Assembly (NCBI GenBank): GCA_903892415.1
Contig: CAITIQ010000291.1
Coordinates: 1 to 64,000, forward strand
DNA length: 64,000 nt
Source of the DNA: an uncultured delta proteobacterium
GTDB taxonomy: Bacteria; Myxococcota_A; Polyangia; Polyangiales; Polyangiaceae
Direction: 5' to 3'
Made by a program: the position numbers and the translations under genes. The notes under the pieces were generated by a model. That model searched no databases. It was not told the DNA's origin and saw only the letters and a list, made by a program, of their open reading frames with translations. The number at the start of each line of letters is the position of its first letter. The first letter of the stretch is position 1. This document shows, piece after piece, positions 15,268 through 23,983 of this stretch.

Positions 15268-16760
15268 GCGCCCACCGCGCGTCCGTCGTCGTCGTAGGCC
15301 GGCTCGACGGGCTCACCTTGCCGTTCACGCTCCTGTTCGATCTGCGTCGCGATTTGTTCGGCGAGGCTCGCGTCGGCTTCCATGCGAGCCTGGAAGCGAC
15401 GGTCGATGCGCATCCACGCTCCGAGCGAGAGCTGCGCCTTCTTGAGCGCTTCTTGCGGATTCTCACGTTCGAGCGCGACGACGAGGAACGCGTAGCGCTC
15501 GCTCGTGACGAGCTCCTCCTCCGGCGCGCGAAGGCTCTCCTGCGCCTGAATCAGGTATTCACCGTAACGCGCGGGCACCCCGCCGTCTTCCTCCGGTGCG
15601 GCGGAGAGTTCGCTGGCTAGGGCGCGGTCCTCGAGGCCCCAGGAAAAATCATCGAAGCCAAAGCGCTTGAGCAGTTCAGCGCGCGGCTCACGCTCTTCAA
15701 TCAAGTGCGCGGAGATGAGAGCGTGCTGCTGCAAGCTAATGGTCATTCGCGGCGCGAGAGCAAGGTCGAGCGCTTCATAACGAGCGAACTCAGCGTCCTC
15801 CGGAGTGAGCGGGGGTGGCACTACCCCATCACGGACGTCCTCGCGAAGTAGGCCATAGTGGAATGAGCCGCGCGGTAACTCACGTAGCGCGACCTGCATC
15901 AAGGCGCTGGGCTCGGCGATGGACTCGACCTCTTCGCGCGAGACGAAGCCGCACAGTACGCGGTCGACGTCCATCAACCCCTCGAGCGGTGACATCACGT
16001 TGCCGCGCCAAACCAGGTCAATCACGCCTTCCTGAAAGTCGATGGTGACGGTATCGAGCGCGAGCGGAACCTCCTCGAATTCCTCGCCAGGCGCTACCCA
16101 ATCCAAAGCGACGACAGGCTGATAGGGAGGTAGCTCAATCGAGCGCTGTGCAGTTACCCCATCGAGCCCGGCGATGATGAGCGGCTGATTGACTGGTAGG
16201 AGCTCGGCTCGCAGACTTGGGTGGGCGGCTTGAAAGACCGCGAAGTCGAAGTCCTCGGCAAAGTTTGGCCCCACCGTGAGCGGATCAGGGGTTGCTGCAG
16301 CGACGACGCGCGGCTCTCCAGCGGCGAAGATCCGAAGCCATGGTGCCTCGAGCGGAGCGCGCCCGGCCCCGCTGGCCACGACCACGAAGCGCAAAGCGGT
16401 GTCCCCCCATTGAATCGCGCAATGTCGTTCGACCGCCATCCCCGAGGGCATTGGTTCGAGCGTGACCGGGCCAACGGCGACGATGTCCGCCAAGGGTTTG
16501 AACGGCGCAAGCTCGTCGGGCAACGGCCGCTCTGCGCCTGGTTGCGCCGGAACGACGTTGAACGGGCGAGCCGCCACGAACTCGGCGACCACGTGCGGCT
16601 GGTCCAGCCGCGGAATCGCCACGGTGGCTTTGATTGCGACGGTAAGCCCTGGATCGGGGAAACCGAAGGGCATGACTGCAACACGGATGGGAATCTGAAC
16701 AGGGCGCGCGGCGCTGGGCATCCAGCGCGGCGCTTCACCCACGAGAGCGCGTTTGGGCAC
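15264..16760 (-). CDS. DUF2169 domain protein (type VI secretion accessory)
   Basis: 498 residues. The N-terminal 300 follow DUF2169: an early TVAIKATVAIP strand, DELAPFKPLADIVAVGPV in place of the usual DLVPxKPxTDV, and later strands. DUF2169 proteins are encoded beside VgrG and DUF4150/PAAR-like effectors and are thought to act as loading adaptors or chaperones. Residues 340-480 are charged helices with an acidic end. It is coupled by a 4-base overlap to the ketosynthase-like gene and starts 15 bases after the DUF4150 protein gene. Confidence 0.82.
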   Translation of the reverse strand: MPKRALVGEAPRWMPSAARPVQIPIRVAVMPFGFPDPGLTVAIKATVAIPRLDQPHVVAEFVAARPFNVVPAQPGAERPLPDELAPFKPLADIVAVGPVTLEPMPSGMAVERHCAIQWGDTALRFVVVASGAGRAPLEAPWLRIFAAGEPRVVAAATPDPLTVGPNFAEDFDFAVFQAAHPSLRAELLPVNQPLIIAGLDGVTAQRSIELPPYQPVVALDWVAPGEEFEEVPLALDTVTIDFQEGVIDLVWRGNVMSPLEGLMDVDRVLCGFVSREEVESIAEPSALMQVALRELPRGSFHYGLLREDVRDGVVPPPLTPEDAEFARYEALDLALAPRMTISLQQHALISAHLIEEREPRAELLKRFGFDDFSWGLEDRALASELSAAPEEDGGVPARYGEYLIQAQESLRAPEEELVTSERYAFLVVALERENPQEALKKAQLSLGAWMRIDRRFQARMEADASLAEQIATQIEQERERQGEPVEPAYDDDGRAVGA

Positions 16761-16775
16761 GACGGTCTTCCTGGT

Positions 16776-18689
16776 TCAGCTCTTCAAGAGGGCGAGCGGT
16801 TTGAAGCCGAACTCCGGCAGACTGAGCTTACAGGCGTCGGGGAAGTATTCGAAGTTGTCCCCATAACTCTTCCACCAGAAGTTGACGCGATAGTGACCTT
16901 TGAGACCAACCTTGATGTCGCCTTTGGCCTTCAGCTCGAAGCCCCAGAGGTCGAGTCCCGAGACGAAGGCCCCGACCTTGATGTCGAAGTCGAGCACGGC
17001 GCCCACCGCGAGCTCGAAGGTGTCGCCCCACTTGATCTTCGCTCGGAAGAAAAGCACGAGCGCGACCTTCACTCCGCCACCCCACTCAGCAACAGTGGCC
17101 CCAGCATCGCGCGCCGCCCACAACGCAGGCATCAAGCCAAAGTCGATCTCCACGCCGATGGTGGCCTCGAGTCCGATGATGCGCATGAACTCGTGAATGG
17201 TTGTTCCGGCGCCAGGGGCGAAGAAGTTGAGAAAGGGAGCAACCGGGATTCCGAAGTCCTTCTTCCACTCGATTAGCTTCTCGAATTGGAAGGTGAGCTC
17301 CCAGGCGCGGTCGACATGGTGCTTGTACTTCTTGATGGCAGCTACGTCCTCCCCCAGCTCCTGCCACTCGACCTCGAACTCGACGTCGGGCACGTGGCAA
17401 AGCTTGAGGACCGAGCCGCCGGAGATGCCGGCGAGGGAAGCAAGTTTGTCGAAGATCTTGACGAAGCGCTCGATGGTCGCGCACGCAGCGCGAACCTTCT
17501 CGAGCGTCTCCTTCTCGAGGCGGAACTCGACGATGGTTCCGGGGACGGAGCGGAACAGGTACTTCTCGCCGCCGCTGCACGCGAGGGCCTCGACCTTCAC
17601 CTCGATCGGTTGGTTGTAGGCATTCCAGATACGGATGAACTGCGCGATGTTGACGGCCATTCCGATCGCCGCCTGCACACCCTCAACGCGGGTGCCTTTT
17701 GTCTCGAGCGCGCTCTGCGACGCGGCGGCCATCTGGTTCGCCCGCTGTCGCCCGCGGGGTGGCTTTAACGTCTTAGGCGCTCGGCCTTCTGCGGCGCGCT
17801 TCGCGTCGTATTCTGACTGGACCTGGGCGACGGCCTCACGCTTGAACTGCTTCGTCTTGTCCCCGGGCTTGGCCTCGCCTGAGCTGCCGAAGAACCCGGG
17901 GATGTCCCAATCGAACCAGGCCTCCTCGAGCGTCTGCTTGTCTCCAGTCAGCTTCTCTTCACGCAGTTTTTTGCCGCCGTACCACTTGGAGACGAGCCAT
18001 TGCGTATGCTCGTTTTTCTCGCATTCAGGTGGTTTAGAAGCCTCTTTGGCGTTCTTGCGCGTCGCCTCGACGATGATGCTCGCTGGCGTAACGACCTCGA
18101 GAACTTTGTCCTTTCCAGGTTCGCGGCCAGGACACTCTCCTGGTCCATAGGAGAGCCCATGCTTCATCCCCGCGGCGCCGACCTTGGCCATGGTGCCACC
18201 GTGCTGGCACTTACCCTTGACGCTCTCCATCGAGCAGGCCTTCTTCTTCTCCTGCTCGAGCCGTTTCGCCTCCTCGGTCGGGTCGGCGCCTTTCATCGTG
18301 CCGTTCGTGTTTGCGGTGTTGTTTGTCGTCGGATCGGTGGAGCGCGTGAGCGGCTTGCCTTCGACCTTTACGTCTGTGGACCCTGTGGTCACGCGCGCTT
18401 CTTTGAGGTGGGTGGCACTCTTGACGCCACCACCGGCGCCGTTGTCCCCATGAGGAGGTCCAGACGGCGGCCCGATCGCGTCGCCTTGTCGCACCACGTT
18501 GCCGTCTTGGAACTTGGTCTTGTCGGTGGTGTGCTCGGTCGCGTCCGCGCTCTTCGCCTCGTTCGCGTGAGGAACCTGCACCTTGACCGGCGGGTTCCAG
18601 TTCACGTCGGTGGCGCCGCTGGTCGCGGCCTTGTGCTCACTCGTCGTCGCGACCGCACCGAGCTCGTTGTTGGAAATCGTCGTCGCCAT
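16776..18689 (-). CDS. DUF4150 (PAAR-like) protein with long uncharacterised C-terminus, candidate type VI effector
   Basis: 637 residues. Residues 1-160 match the DUF4150/PAAR-like tip domain (start at SNNELGAVATTSEHKA, later VKVEGKPLTRSTDPTTNNTANTNG) that caps VgrG spikes. A Lys-rich Cys-containing stretch (KKKACSMESVKGKCQHGG) follows. From about 190 to the end I recognise nothing: a charged helical part to about 330, then mixed strands and helices, and a beta-rich end with short amphipathic strands (KIKWGDTFELAVGAVLDFDIKV). The architecture, tip domain plus unknown cargo, is that of an evolved effector. The neighbours at 18704 (unknown) and 15264 (DUF2169) are the natural partner candidates. 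Confidence 0.75.
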   Translation of the reverse strand: MATTISNNELGAVATTSEHKAATSGATDVNWNPPVKVQVPHANEAKSADATEHTTDKTKFQDGNVVRQGDAIGPPSGPPHGDNGAGGGVKSATHLKEARVTTGSTDVKVEGKPLTRSTDPTTNNTANTNGTMKGADPTEEAKRLEQEKKKACSMESVKGKCQHGGTMAKVGAAGMKHGLSYGPGECPGREPGKDKVLEVVTPASIIVEATRKNAKEASKPPECEKNEHTQWLVSKWYGGKKLREEKLTGDKQTLEEAWFDWDIPGFFGSSGEAKPGDKTKQFKREAVAQVQSEYDAKRAAEGRAPKTLKPPRGRQRANQMAAASQSALETKGTRVEGVQAAIGMAVNIAQFIRIWNAYNQPIEVKVEALACSGGEKYLFRSVPGTIVEFRLEKETLEKVRAACATIERFVKIFDKLASLAGISGGSVLKLCHVPDVEFEVEWQELGEDVAAIKKYKHHVDRAWELTFQFEKLIEWKKDFGIPVAPFLNFFAPGAGTTIHEFMRIIGLEATIGVEIDFGLMPALWAARDAGATVAEWGGGVKVALVLFFRAKIKWGDTFELAVGAVLDFDIKVGAFVSGLDLWGFELKAKGDIKVGLKGHYRVNFWWKSYGDNFEYFPDACKLSLPEFGFKPLALLKS

Positions 18690-18703
18690 CTAACCCTCCG
18701 CTA

Positions 18704-19480
18704 TCAACCGAAAATGGTCCAACGCCCTTGATGGCGCGTGAGCAAGAGATTCACCGAGAAGCCCGTTTGCGGGTCCCGCGTGCTCTTGGCTGAGATAGCT
18801 GGGCGGCCATCCCTTCTCGTTACATACGCCACGCGACCTTCAGCATGCCGCTCGAACACGAGGTCCGACGGCTCCACCGGATCGACGGCCCACGGTTCCT
18901 CGAGCAGCTCGGTCACGTCGCTCTTGGCGCGCGCGTCCTCGAGATGTGGCTGTGCGCCGTAGAAGCGGCGGTGCTCCGCGACGCGCAGCCGGGTTGCGTG
19001 GAGAAACGCCCCTACGTCCTTCTTGCGGAACGCGTCGTTGAATTCACGGAAGGCGTCATGCAGCTCCGGGGTACCGGACTCCGGAAAGTAGCCGGGCTCG
19101 GCGCTCATCCACGCCGGTTCAGGCGTCGCGAAGTCCACGCGAAAGCGCTGGTCGTGTCGAATTGGCAGGCCGCGCTCCTCCTCTTTACGCGGCAACGCGA
19201 AGTCCGGGTACTTGGTACCGAACAGCTTGTCGTCATCGTCCTCGCGAAGGATGCGGAACTCGAACGTTCGCACGACGTTCTCCGCGATCATTCCGGGCAC
19301 CTCGGCGAGCTCCACGGTCACCACGTTGTCGCCGGGGATCAGCATGTGGTTGAACGGCCCGGAGGGCGAGGTGTTGTGATCCACCGCACGACGATAGAAC
19401 GGTATGTCGTTGACGCTCAGGCGCGCGACGATGCCGCGCGGCTGAAGAATGACGTAGTAGTGAGGGATGGGCGGGGTCAT
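18704..19480 (-). CDS. Unknown protein between VgrG and the DUF4150 effector candidate
   Basis: 258 residues, soluble, no signal peptide. It opens with beta strands (YYVILQPRGIVARLSVNDIPFYRR) resembling a beta-sandwich. A helical middle (DAFREFNDAFRKKDVGAFL) and an ending LLTRHQGRWTIFG together recall NTF2-like folds. It lies 8 bases downstream of the first VgrG and 14 bases upstream of the DUF4150 protein. In such operons this slot usually holds an adaptor or an immunity protein; sequence alone does not decide. Confidence 0.6.
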   Translation of the reverse strand: MTPPIPHYYVILQPRGIVARLSVNDIPFYRRAVDHNTSPSGPFNHMLIPGDNVVTVELAEVPGMIAENVVRTFEFRILREDDDDKLFGTKYPDFALPRKEEERGLPIRHDQRFRVDFATPEPAWMSAEPGYFPESGTPELHDAFREFNDAFRKKDVGAFLHATRLRVAEHRRFYGAQPHLEDARAKSDVTELLEEPWAVDPVEPSDLVFERHAEGRVAYVTRRDGRPAISAKSTRDPQTGFSVNLLLTRHQGRWTIFG

Positions 19481-19488
19481 CGCGTTTG

Positions 19489-21696
19489 CTAGATCTGAGT
19501 GGCGCTCTTGCTGGACTGCGCGTTCTTCTGGCTCGTCTCGATGGTGATCGACTTCGCCGCGTGGAAGTCGATGAGGCCACCCTTCATGATTAGCTCGGTC
19601 TCCTTCACCTTGAGTACGATCTCCGACGCGCCTTCGTAGCTCGCGGAGAGCGCCTTCTTGGTCAGCTTCTGAAGACCAGCGACGAGCATCGACTTGATCG
19701 ACGTTGCAGAGAAGATGCCGCCGACGAGGGTGCTGCGCAGCTCCTCGGCGCGCGTCGCCATGACCTTGCCAGCCTTCGAGAAAGTGAGTCCGCCTACGGC
19801 CGCAACCTTGCCGAGCCCGGCGCCGTCCATCTTGTTGCCTTTGGCTACCTCGATCACCGCGCCGCCGACGACGAGGGTGTTCGTCTTCTCGCCAATGTAC
19901 GTATTGGTCTTGGCCGATGTTTCGAGGATTACCGCGCCAACGGTCTCCTTGAGGTTCCCCGTCACGTAGGTGGTGTCTGCCGTGCCCATGATGCGCTTGT
20001 GCGAGCCACCAATCGTCATCGAGTGGTTCTGGTCGATGGTCTCGGTGTCACCCTGGGCGATGTCGACCGAGTGGTTCCCGCCGATCGATCGACTCTGGTT
20101 GCCTAGGACGTCAGGAAGGTAGTTGCCCTTGATCTGAAGCTTCTGATCGGTGCCGATTCGAATCGTCTCGTTGCCGTTGACGGTGAGCGATTCGGTGCTG
20201 TCGATCTGCTCCTCCTTGTTGTTGTCCACGACAACGTTCTGGTCGCGGTTGGCGTTGACCAGAATGCCCTCGGCACCGGCCCAGTCGTCGAACTGAATCA
20301 GGTTCGACGGCGTGTCGTTGCCGTCCACGCGCGGGCTCGTGAGTGAGCGCAGCGCCATTCGCATCTTGCGATCGGGTAGCGGGTTGTAGAAGGGATCCTT
20401 CGGGTTGTAGACCCTGCCCATCACGATCGGCCGGTCGGGATCTCCCTCCATGAACTGACAGAGCACCTCCCAGCCGGTGCGACTCATCGACGAGGAATGG
20501 CCTGTGTTGTCTTGCAGCACCGGGACCCAATGCGAGCAGTCGTCGTCTTTAGGCTGCAGGCGATCCCAGGGGAAGTGGACCTTCACCTGGCCCCACTCAT
20601 CGGTATGTATGTCGGCGCCTGCTGGGCCCGTGACATATCCCGTGAGCGGGTTCGGCTCGACTGGCGCTTTGGTAACGACGGGCGGGCGGTAAGTGAGGTC
20701 TGCTGGCAGACCTTCGAACTCGATCTGGAAGCCGCCCTTCGCTAACTGCCAATCGTGCCGGACGCGCGTTACGACATAGTCGCGCGACTCCACGCCATCG
20801 GGGGCGCTGGCCAGGGCGAAGGTTATTCCCGGCCGCAGCGGCGCGAAGGACTTGCCGAATAGCCGGGTGTGTTCGCAACGCAGAGCCTCGGCGCGCAAGG
20901 CTGCTTTGGCAGCGCCTTCGCCAGGCTCTTCGTATTCTCCGGGATAGTCGTACCACTCGGCGCCACCTACCGTGGGCCCCTCGGCCGAGACGTCCATGTT
21001 GCGCTTTGGTGCCACATGATTGAAGTCTCGCAGTGAGACTTTCCCGGCGGTCATCGCTCCGCGGAAACCGACTTCGGTGATCGCGTCCTCGTTTTGATCG
21101 AGGCCTGAGCCGTGCTTGAACTCGACCACGCCATACGAGTCGTCGTATGCGTGAGGACTATCGCCGATCACCAGCTGGTCGGCGTCATCGAGGTTGTAGT
21201 AGATGCCCTCGTCTTCGAGCAAGCGGGCCACGAAGTCGTAGTCTGACTCGCGGAACTGCACGCAATAAGGGCGCTTCTTGTAGTTTCCGCGCAACCGGCG
21301 ATCGAGCGAGATGCCCAATAGCGCGACGACCTCACGAACGATCTCGGGCACGGTCTTGTTGCGAAACACGCGGATGTCTTGTCGTTTGCGCAGCAACGCG
21401 AGGCGCGGTTCAACCGTGATGGTGATTTCACCGGAGCCAGGTTCGCCTTTGCGGGTTGCTCGCCGTGCGATGCGCGACACCACGCCTACGACTCGCCTGA
21501 CTTCCGTATCGCGCTGCATGACGATTGTCGCTTCGCTGCGTACGGTGGCCTCTGGGTCGAGCCCGTCCTGGGCGTCGACCGGGAAGGTCAGCTCGAAGCG
21601 GAAGGTGCGCGAGAGCCCCTCCTCACCGCGCACGACGCGAAGCGGGTACCGTCCCGAAGGGAGCTCAAGCCAATAGGTAAGAGGTAGGTTTGCCAT
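19489..21696 (-). CDS. vgrG: VgrG spike protein (TssI), first of three
   Basis: 735 residues. The N-terminal gp27-like region includes the typical VQFRESDYDFVARLLEDEGIYY near 150. A gp5-like OB domain (GADIHTDEWGQVKVHFPWDR) is near 360, followed by DNTGHSSSMSRTGWEVLCQF and GDPDRPIVMGRVYNPKDP. A long beta-helical tail has the repeated NGNETIRIG, NQSRSIGGNHSVDI pattern. The last 100 residues add a helical part and KETELIMKGGLIDFH. VgrG trimers tip the type VI tube and carry effectors. The stop lies 8 bases from the next gene. Confidence 0.93.
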   Translation of the reverse strand: MANLPLTYWLELPSGRYPLRVVRGEEGLSRTFRFELTFPVDAQDGLDPEATVRSEATIVMQRDTEVRRVVGVVSRIARRATRKGEPGSGEITITVEPRLALLRKRQDIRVFRNKTVPEIVREVVALLGISLDRRLRGNYKKRPYCVQFRESDYDFVARLLEDEGIYYNLDDADQLVIGDSPHAYDDSYGVVEFKHGSGLDQNEDAITEVGFRGAMTAGKVSLRDFNHVAPKRNMDVSAEGPTVGGAEWYDYPGEYEEPGEGAAKAALRAEALRCEHTRLFGKSFAPLRPGITFALASAPDGVESRDYVVTRVRHDWQLAKGGFQIEFEGLPADLTYRPPVVTKAPVEPNPLTGYVTGPAGADIHTDEWGQVKVHFPWDRLQPKDDDCSHWVPVLQDNTGHSSSMSRTGWEVLCQFMEGDPDRPIVMGRVYNPKDPFYNPLPDRKMRMALRSLTSPRVDGNDTPSNLIQFDDWAGAEGILVNANRDQNVVVDNNKEEQIDSTESLTVNGNETIRIGTDQKLQIKGNYLPDVLGNQSRSIGGNHSVDIAQGDTETIDQNHSMTIGGSHKRIMGTADTTYVTGNLKETVGAVILETSAKTNTYIGEKTNTLVVGGAVIEVAKGNKMDGAGLGKVAAVGGLTFSKAGKVMATRAEELRSTLVGGIFSATSIKSMLVAGLQKLTKKALSASYEGASEIVLKVKETELIMKGGLIDFHAAKSITIETSQKNAQSSKSATQI

Positions 21697-21707
21697 GGCA
21701 GCGTTCC

Positions 21708-23969
21708 TCAGTTGTGGACGATCTTGCTGGTATCGGCGTCGATGTGAGCGCCGGTTAGGTCGAGGTTCGCCGCTTCGATCTTGATTTGGTCCCCATCAAT
21801 CACGAGCTTGCTCTCCCCGCAGCGAAGCGTGATCCGCTGCTCCGCCTCAATCCGTAGTTTGGGGGCGTCGGCCTTCAAAGGGCCGAGCACTGTCCAGTTG
21901 CTCGTCTCGTCAGCGTTGTCGAGGTAGCGACCGTTCGACTTGAGCATCATGGCTCCGCCGACGAGCTCGGTCAGCACTTTGCCGATGTCGGTGGGGCGGT
22001 TCTCCTTGGCGATCTCGACGCGCGCGCCGCCGATGAGCTGGAGTGCGAGCTTCGCGGTGTCCTCGCTGATGTTGCCGGCGCACAGCCGTACGATCGCCCC
22101 GCCCACGACGCCCAGCGTGTGATTGCCGGTGGTGTTGATGGTGCCTAGCGTAAGGTCGAGCAGGGCCGCACCAACCGAGAGCGTGCGGTTCTGATCGACG
22201 GTGGTGACGTAGCTATCACCAACCTTGAGCGAACGGCTGCCGCCGATGGTGCGCGTCTCGTTTTGGTTGACGGTCTTGGAGTGGCGCCCTTGGACCGTGA
22301 CGTCCTCGTTGCCGCCGACCGTTACCGTCTGGTTCTGCAGCACACGGTCGACCATATCGCCGTTGGTGTGGAGGACGTTTTCGGTCGCGACGTCACGCGA
22401 GGAGTTCTGTTTGACGTTCTCCACTTTGCGGTTCTTGACGCGGACGTTCATGTCCTTCGAAGCGTGGATGAACATCTCTTCACGGCCTGCTGCGCCCTCG
22501 AAGTAGATCTCGTTGTGGTTCCCGCCGCCCGGCGTGACGGCCGTCTTGTAGACGACGCGGGTCATGTTCGCTGGAAGCGGGTACTCGGGCGGATGATCCG
22601 CGTCGTGGATGCGACAGATCACGCTGGGGGCGTCGACGCCGCCTTCTTCGTTGAACGTGGCGACGTTCCAGCCCATGCGCGGGAGCAGCATCGAGCCGGG
22701 TGCACCGCGCTGGGCGATGCGACACCAGGTTCCGCCCTTCTCATTGCCCGGTCCGAGCCGATCCCAGTGCATCTGCACGCGTACGCGACCGTGTTCGTCG
22801 GGGTGCACCTCCAGGCCGGGCGGTCCAACCACAAAGCCCATCTGCAGGCCGGCCTGTTTGGGCTCGTGACTGGTACGCAGCTTTCGATAGGGAACGTCGC
22901 TCGGGATGGCCGAGAACCTACTCGAGAGCCCAACCTTGGCACTGCCCGACAGCTCGACTCCAGTGATGAAGAAGCGGCCATTGAGTCGCACTACGGGGTG
23001 ACCAAAGACCTCGAATGAGCGGCCCGGAAAGAGCCGCACGCTGGTCGCCAACCCCTCGATACCGGCTCGATGGGCTTGGGCGCCCTCGAGCCCGACACGA
23101 ACGCGCTCGCTCAAGATCGCCGGGTCGCTTGGGCCTGCACCTGGAGCGTCATAGACCTCGTGTCGCCCACTTCCGCGCGAGGCTTCGACTTTCGAACCGG
23201 GCTTGGTCATGTCGAAAGAGCGCGCCGAGAACTGATTGGTGGTGGCGGCGGCGAAGAAGCTGACCTCGATCACCGACTCCTGATCGTGTCGCATCTGCGA
23301 GGCTGGTGTGAACGGAAGGACCGGAATGCCGTCGATCGATGCGGCTGCAGACGAGCGGTCCGCGAACACCAGCTCCGATTCCCCATCGCCGTGATCGAAG
23401 AAGTAGAAGATTCCTTCCTCCTCGAGCAGGCGCGCGAGGTAGGTCCAATCGTCTTCGCGATATTGCACGCGATAGGGGTAGATCGGGTAGCTCCCCGAGA
23501 TGTCGTAGCGAACGGGCCCTGGGTAGTCGGCCAGTACTTCCTTGACCACGTCGAGCGCACCAACGTCTTGCTGAGACCAACAATCGCGGCCCAGCGATTG
23601 GCGATAGACCGCGGGTTTGATCGTGAAAAGGCCGCGAACCTTTTGGCCTGTGTCACGAGCGAGCAACGACGCTTCTGCGACGATGCCGGTTACGAGTCTG
23701 GACTGGCCCGTTTGGCTGCGCAGCGTGATCTCGGCGCGTTGCCCGATCAGCGTCGTAAAGTCGGGAACGGGAGCTACGAGCTCAACCTCGAGGTCGTAGC
23801 GAAAAAGGGTGCCTATGCGCTCGCTGCCGCGCAGGTCGAGCACGTCCTCACAGATCAGGCCCTCGACGAAGAGCTCCACGTGGGGCACATCTTTGGCGGC
23901 TGAGAGCACGTCGAGCGCGACGTTTGCGACGTCGCCTGCGGTTGTTCTACGGCTGGATTCGTTGCTCAT
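21708..23969 (-). CDS. vgrG: VgrG spike protein (TssI), second of three
   Basis: 753 residues. The order is as in its neighbours: gp27-like domain with VQYREDDWTYLARLLEEEGI near 170, gp5 OB domain with GLEVHPDEHGRVRVQMHWDR near 380, then a beta-helical spike (NQTVTVGGNEDVTVQGRHSK) and a tail ending LRCGESKLVIDGDQIKIEA. It differs enough from the other two that the three are not recent copies. The start is 14 bases from the stop of the third VgrG gene, so one transcript is likely. Confidence 0.93.
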   Translation of the reverse strand: MSNESSRRTTAGDVANVALDVLSAAKDVPHVELFVEGLICEDVLDLRGSERIGTLFRYDLEVELVAPVPDFTTLIGQRAEITLRSQTGQSRLVTGIVAEASLLARDTGQKVRGLFTIKPAVYRQSLGRDCWSQQDVGALDVVKEVLADYPGPVRYDISGSYPIYPYRVQYREDDWTYLARLLEEEGIFYFFDHGDGESELVFADRSSAAASIDGIPVLPFTPASQMRHDQESVIEVSFFAAATTNQFSARSFDMTKPGSKVEASRGSGRHEVYDAPGAGPSDPAILSERVRVGLEGAQAHRAGIEGLATSVRLFPGRSFEVFGHPVVRLNGRFFITGVELSGSAKVGLSSRFSAIPSDVPYRKLRTSHEPKQAGLQMGFVVGPPGLEVHPDEHGRVRVQMHWDRLGPGNEKGGTWCRIAQRGAPGSMLLPRMGWNVATFNEEGGVDAPSVICRIHDADHPPEYPLPANMTRVVYKTAVTPGGGNHNEIYFEGAAGREEMFIHASKDMNVRVKNRKVENVKQNSSRDVATENVLHTNGDMVDRVLQNQTVTVGGNEDVTVQGRHSKTVNQNETRTIGGSRSLKVGDSYVTTVDQNRTLSVGAALLDLTLGTINTTGNHTLGVVGGAIVRLCAGNISEDTAKLALQLIGGARVEIAKENRPTDIGKVLTELVGGAMMLKSNGRYLDNADETSNWTVLGPLKADAPKLRIEAEQRITLRCGESKLVIDGDQIKIEAANLDLTGAHIDADTSKIVHN

Positions 23970-23983
23970 GTTTTCCTCTCCGA

